Part shown: one piece after another, positions 62,301 through 64,000 of the stretch
Layout of the letters: each line of letters starts with the position of its first letter
Position numbering within the stretch: position 1 is the first letter of the stretch
Assembly (NCBI RefSeq): GCF_051014685.1
Contig: NC_135052.1
Span: 9,701,105 to 9,765,104, forward strand
Reading direction: 5' to 3'
Source of the DNA: Ptiloglossa arizonensis
Lineage: Eukaryota > Arthropoda > Insecta > Hymenoptera > Colletidae
Length of the DNA stretch: 64,000 nt
Made by a program: the position numbers and the translations under genes
The notes under the pieces: generated by a model
What the model was told of the DNA's origin: nothing
Databases searched by the model: none
What the model saw: the letters and a program-made list of their open reading frames with translations, nothing else

Positions 62301-64000
62301 TTTTTATAATCGAGATTCACGCCGGCAATAAATTATTAAATAGAAAATAACAAGTTTATTCTTCCTGGCTCGGTGCATCGCGTGTTGCCGAGATTAACTG
62401 CAGTTTCGTGTATATGTGTTTCCCGCACACCAGCACCCCTTATAACCTCTAAACTGCATCCTGGGGATATATTGTTTTAGTGGAGCAGGCTCGCGCGACC
62501 TACACACCTTAAACGTAGCGGACATCATGACTCGATGTACCGGATAGGAACAAATTCCTGGAATTCCTATTAAAATAGCTAGAAACTTCAAACTTGAAAT
62601 TGCTTTCGTCACTTTATTTTATACGAAATTTATCAGCCCTCGCACGAGGTGTTTATACGTTATTTTTATATCGCGTTTACACGCCATTAGTGGGTTACTC
62701 AATGTTTCTAGAAAAATTGTTTACGGAATAATAATCAATTCGGTATCTGCTTCGAGTAATTTGTTATTTATCGACTAGCGAACTGATAGGTCAGCATCTA
62801 TAATTATAGATTTTCTTTATCGTATAAAACATCCTGTGGGACAATATTTTCGAGATTTTTGGATCGGAAATTTTTTTTTGTCTCATACTTTTCACCAGAA
62901 AAGCAACGTCGATATCTTATTAGTATTTTTCCTCGATTTAACACCGTCCTCTTTTTTCTATCATGTAACACTTTTAAGTTTGCTTACAATTCGTAATACC
63001 TTCTTAAAGCTATTGTTTCTTGGTTACGATAGCGGATCTGTCGTCGAAAACTTGTAATTTGAATTATATGTATCGAAACGAGCAATCTAAAGCGACTTCT
63101 GCAACAAGGAGTCATAAAAGATTCGCTACGTACCAGAAAGTGAGAGAAATAATAAGATGACCAGGGAGATGGAAAATTTTTGTCTAGGATTTCGCGAAGC
63201 TGTAGAGCAGCATTCGTTTAATTTTACATGTAAAACTTCAAGGGCCGTCAGTTACATTTTCTCATTATCCGATCTAGTTCACACATCACAGGAATAATTT
63301 TTCTACGCGTTAAAACCAATTTGGAGAATGGAACAAAAAATTCGGAGAACAAAAAAAGAAAAAAATAAGGACGGGTATGCTCGGTTGACCGAAAAGGGAC
63401 GAAAAAGGAATTTTCCTTCACGGTGGTACATCTGTGTCAAAGAAAAGAGTTTCGCTTTATACTTGAACTCTTCCCGTGAAATAAGCTTCTTCTTCATCAT
63501 CGATAAAACCAAGTTGATAAGAATCGTTCAACAGATAGAATCGATATCCTTTTTCCTTGGCCACCATCTTGTTCTTATCATCTGAAATGACCGGTGGTCG
63601 CTTTCGTCGATAACCAATAAGTTCAGCCAATACAAGAAATCGATGAATGTCAACAAAAGCTCGAGTCTTCGACTAAATACAGAAATTCGATATACCAGCG
63701 AATTTATTGAAGTTTAACAATCGTCTTTCGTAAAAAATGTCTTTCAATTTTGTTACGATACGGAAAAGACGATAAGTAGATTAATTGTGTTTAATAAAGA
63801 ATTTAAAAATTTCGATACGCATTAACTGAATTTTTAGTTACGAAAGATAAATTCTTCACCCTCATATTTGAATAAAATATTTTTAGATTTTTTATCTTAC
63901 ATTTTAACCAATAATAAGAGCAATGATTTATTATTATAACGTTAAATCAAGCATGGATTCCAACTGTATCGGCAATTTCTTTACGCGTATAATATTTCCC
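62301..64000. other. Right edge, 5' side of the small minus-strand gene
   Basis: Upstream flank of the candidate small gene. A minus-strand frame at 62612-62394 is open for 72 codons, but its only usable ATGs give 43-44 codons and it shows no domain; a GTGTGT donor-like site follows ATGTCCGCTACGTTTAAG near 62507. It could be a 5' exon or chance. Nothing recognised from 62.7 kb to the end. Confidence 0.3.

Overview
This window looks like nuclear DNA of an insect, most likely a hymenopteran (bee- or wasp-like). The DNA is AT-rich but not depleted in CpG. Genes are sparse and split by long introns, and the transposon debris is of insect type (mariner, Tc1, a restriction-like-endonuclease non-LTR element, tRNA-derived SINE-like copies). 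There is no operon, plasmid, phage or CRISPR structure. The order-level assignment is an inference from composition and repeat types; no marker gene proves it.

Layout. (1) 2.7-17.4 kb, minus strand: the best-supported gene, a secreted cuticular protein with two Rebers-Riddiford-like chitin-binding segments. It has four coding exons and reads through as 321 residues. The 11-codon signal-peptide exon at 17.4 kb is separated from the rest by a 12.6-kb intron. That intron carries a decayed non-LTR retrotransposon 3' end (5.4-6.3 kb), a 301-bp TA-flanked MITE candidate (6.9-7.2 kb), a Tc1 transposase relic (8.6-8.8 kb), a SINE-like copy (16.3 kb) and a 133-bp mariner-type MITE (16.6 kb). (2) 17.5-29.4 kb: no supported gene; a 384-bp sequence duplicated in tandem (19.0-19.8 kb) and a block of nested inverted repeats (26.8-27.0 kb). 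(3) 29.4-30.84 kb, plus strand: a GC/CpG-rich promoter and leader region with a long CT tract, then the first coding exon of a secreted or membrane protein. Its signal peptide ends just before a clear GTGAGT donor. The other exons are not recognisable and the intron may leave the window. (4) 31-61.9 kb: mostly non-coding, with two mariner transposase relics (53.6 and 58.5 kb), a second SINE-like copy (36.2 kb), a CpG-rich island with two RFX-like palindromes (40.0-40.3 kb), an orphan broken ORF (43.5-44.2 kb), several perfect palindromes, a CG-rich tract (47.1 kb) and a 28-nt A run (57.9 kb). (5) 62.0-62.3 kb, minus strand: a candidate two-exon gene for an 85-residue basic protein of unknown function with a 49-nt intron.

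The genes show no sign of working together: a cuticle structural protein, the start of a secreted or surface protein, and an unidentified small protein. Nearly all other open frames look like chance ORFs of a CpG-rich genome. Splice junctions were placed by eye from GT/AG sites and frame continuity, without transcript evidence.
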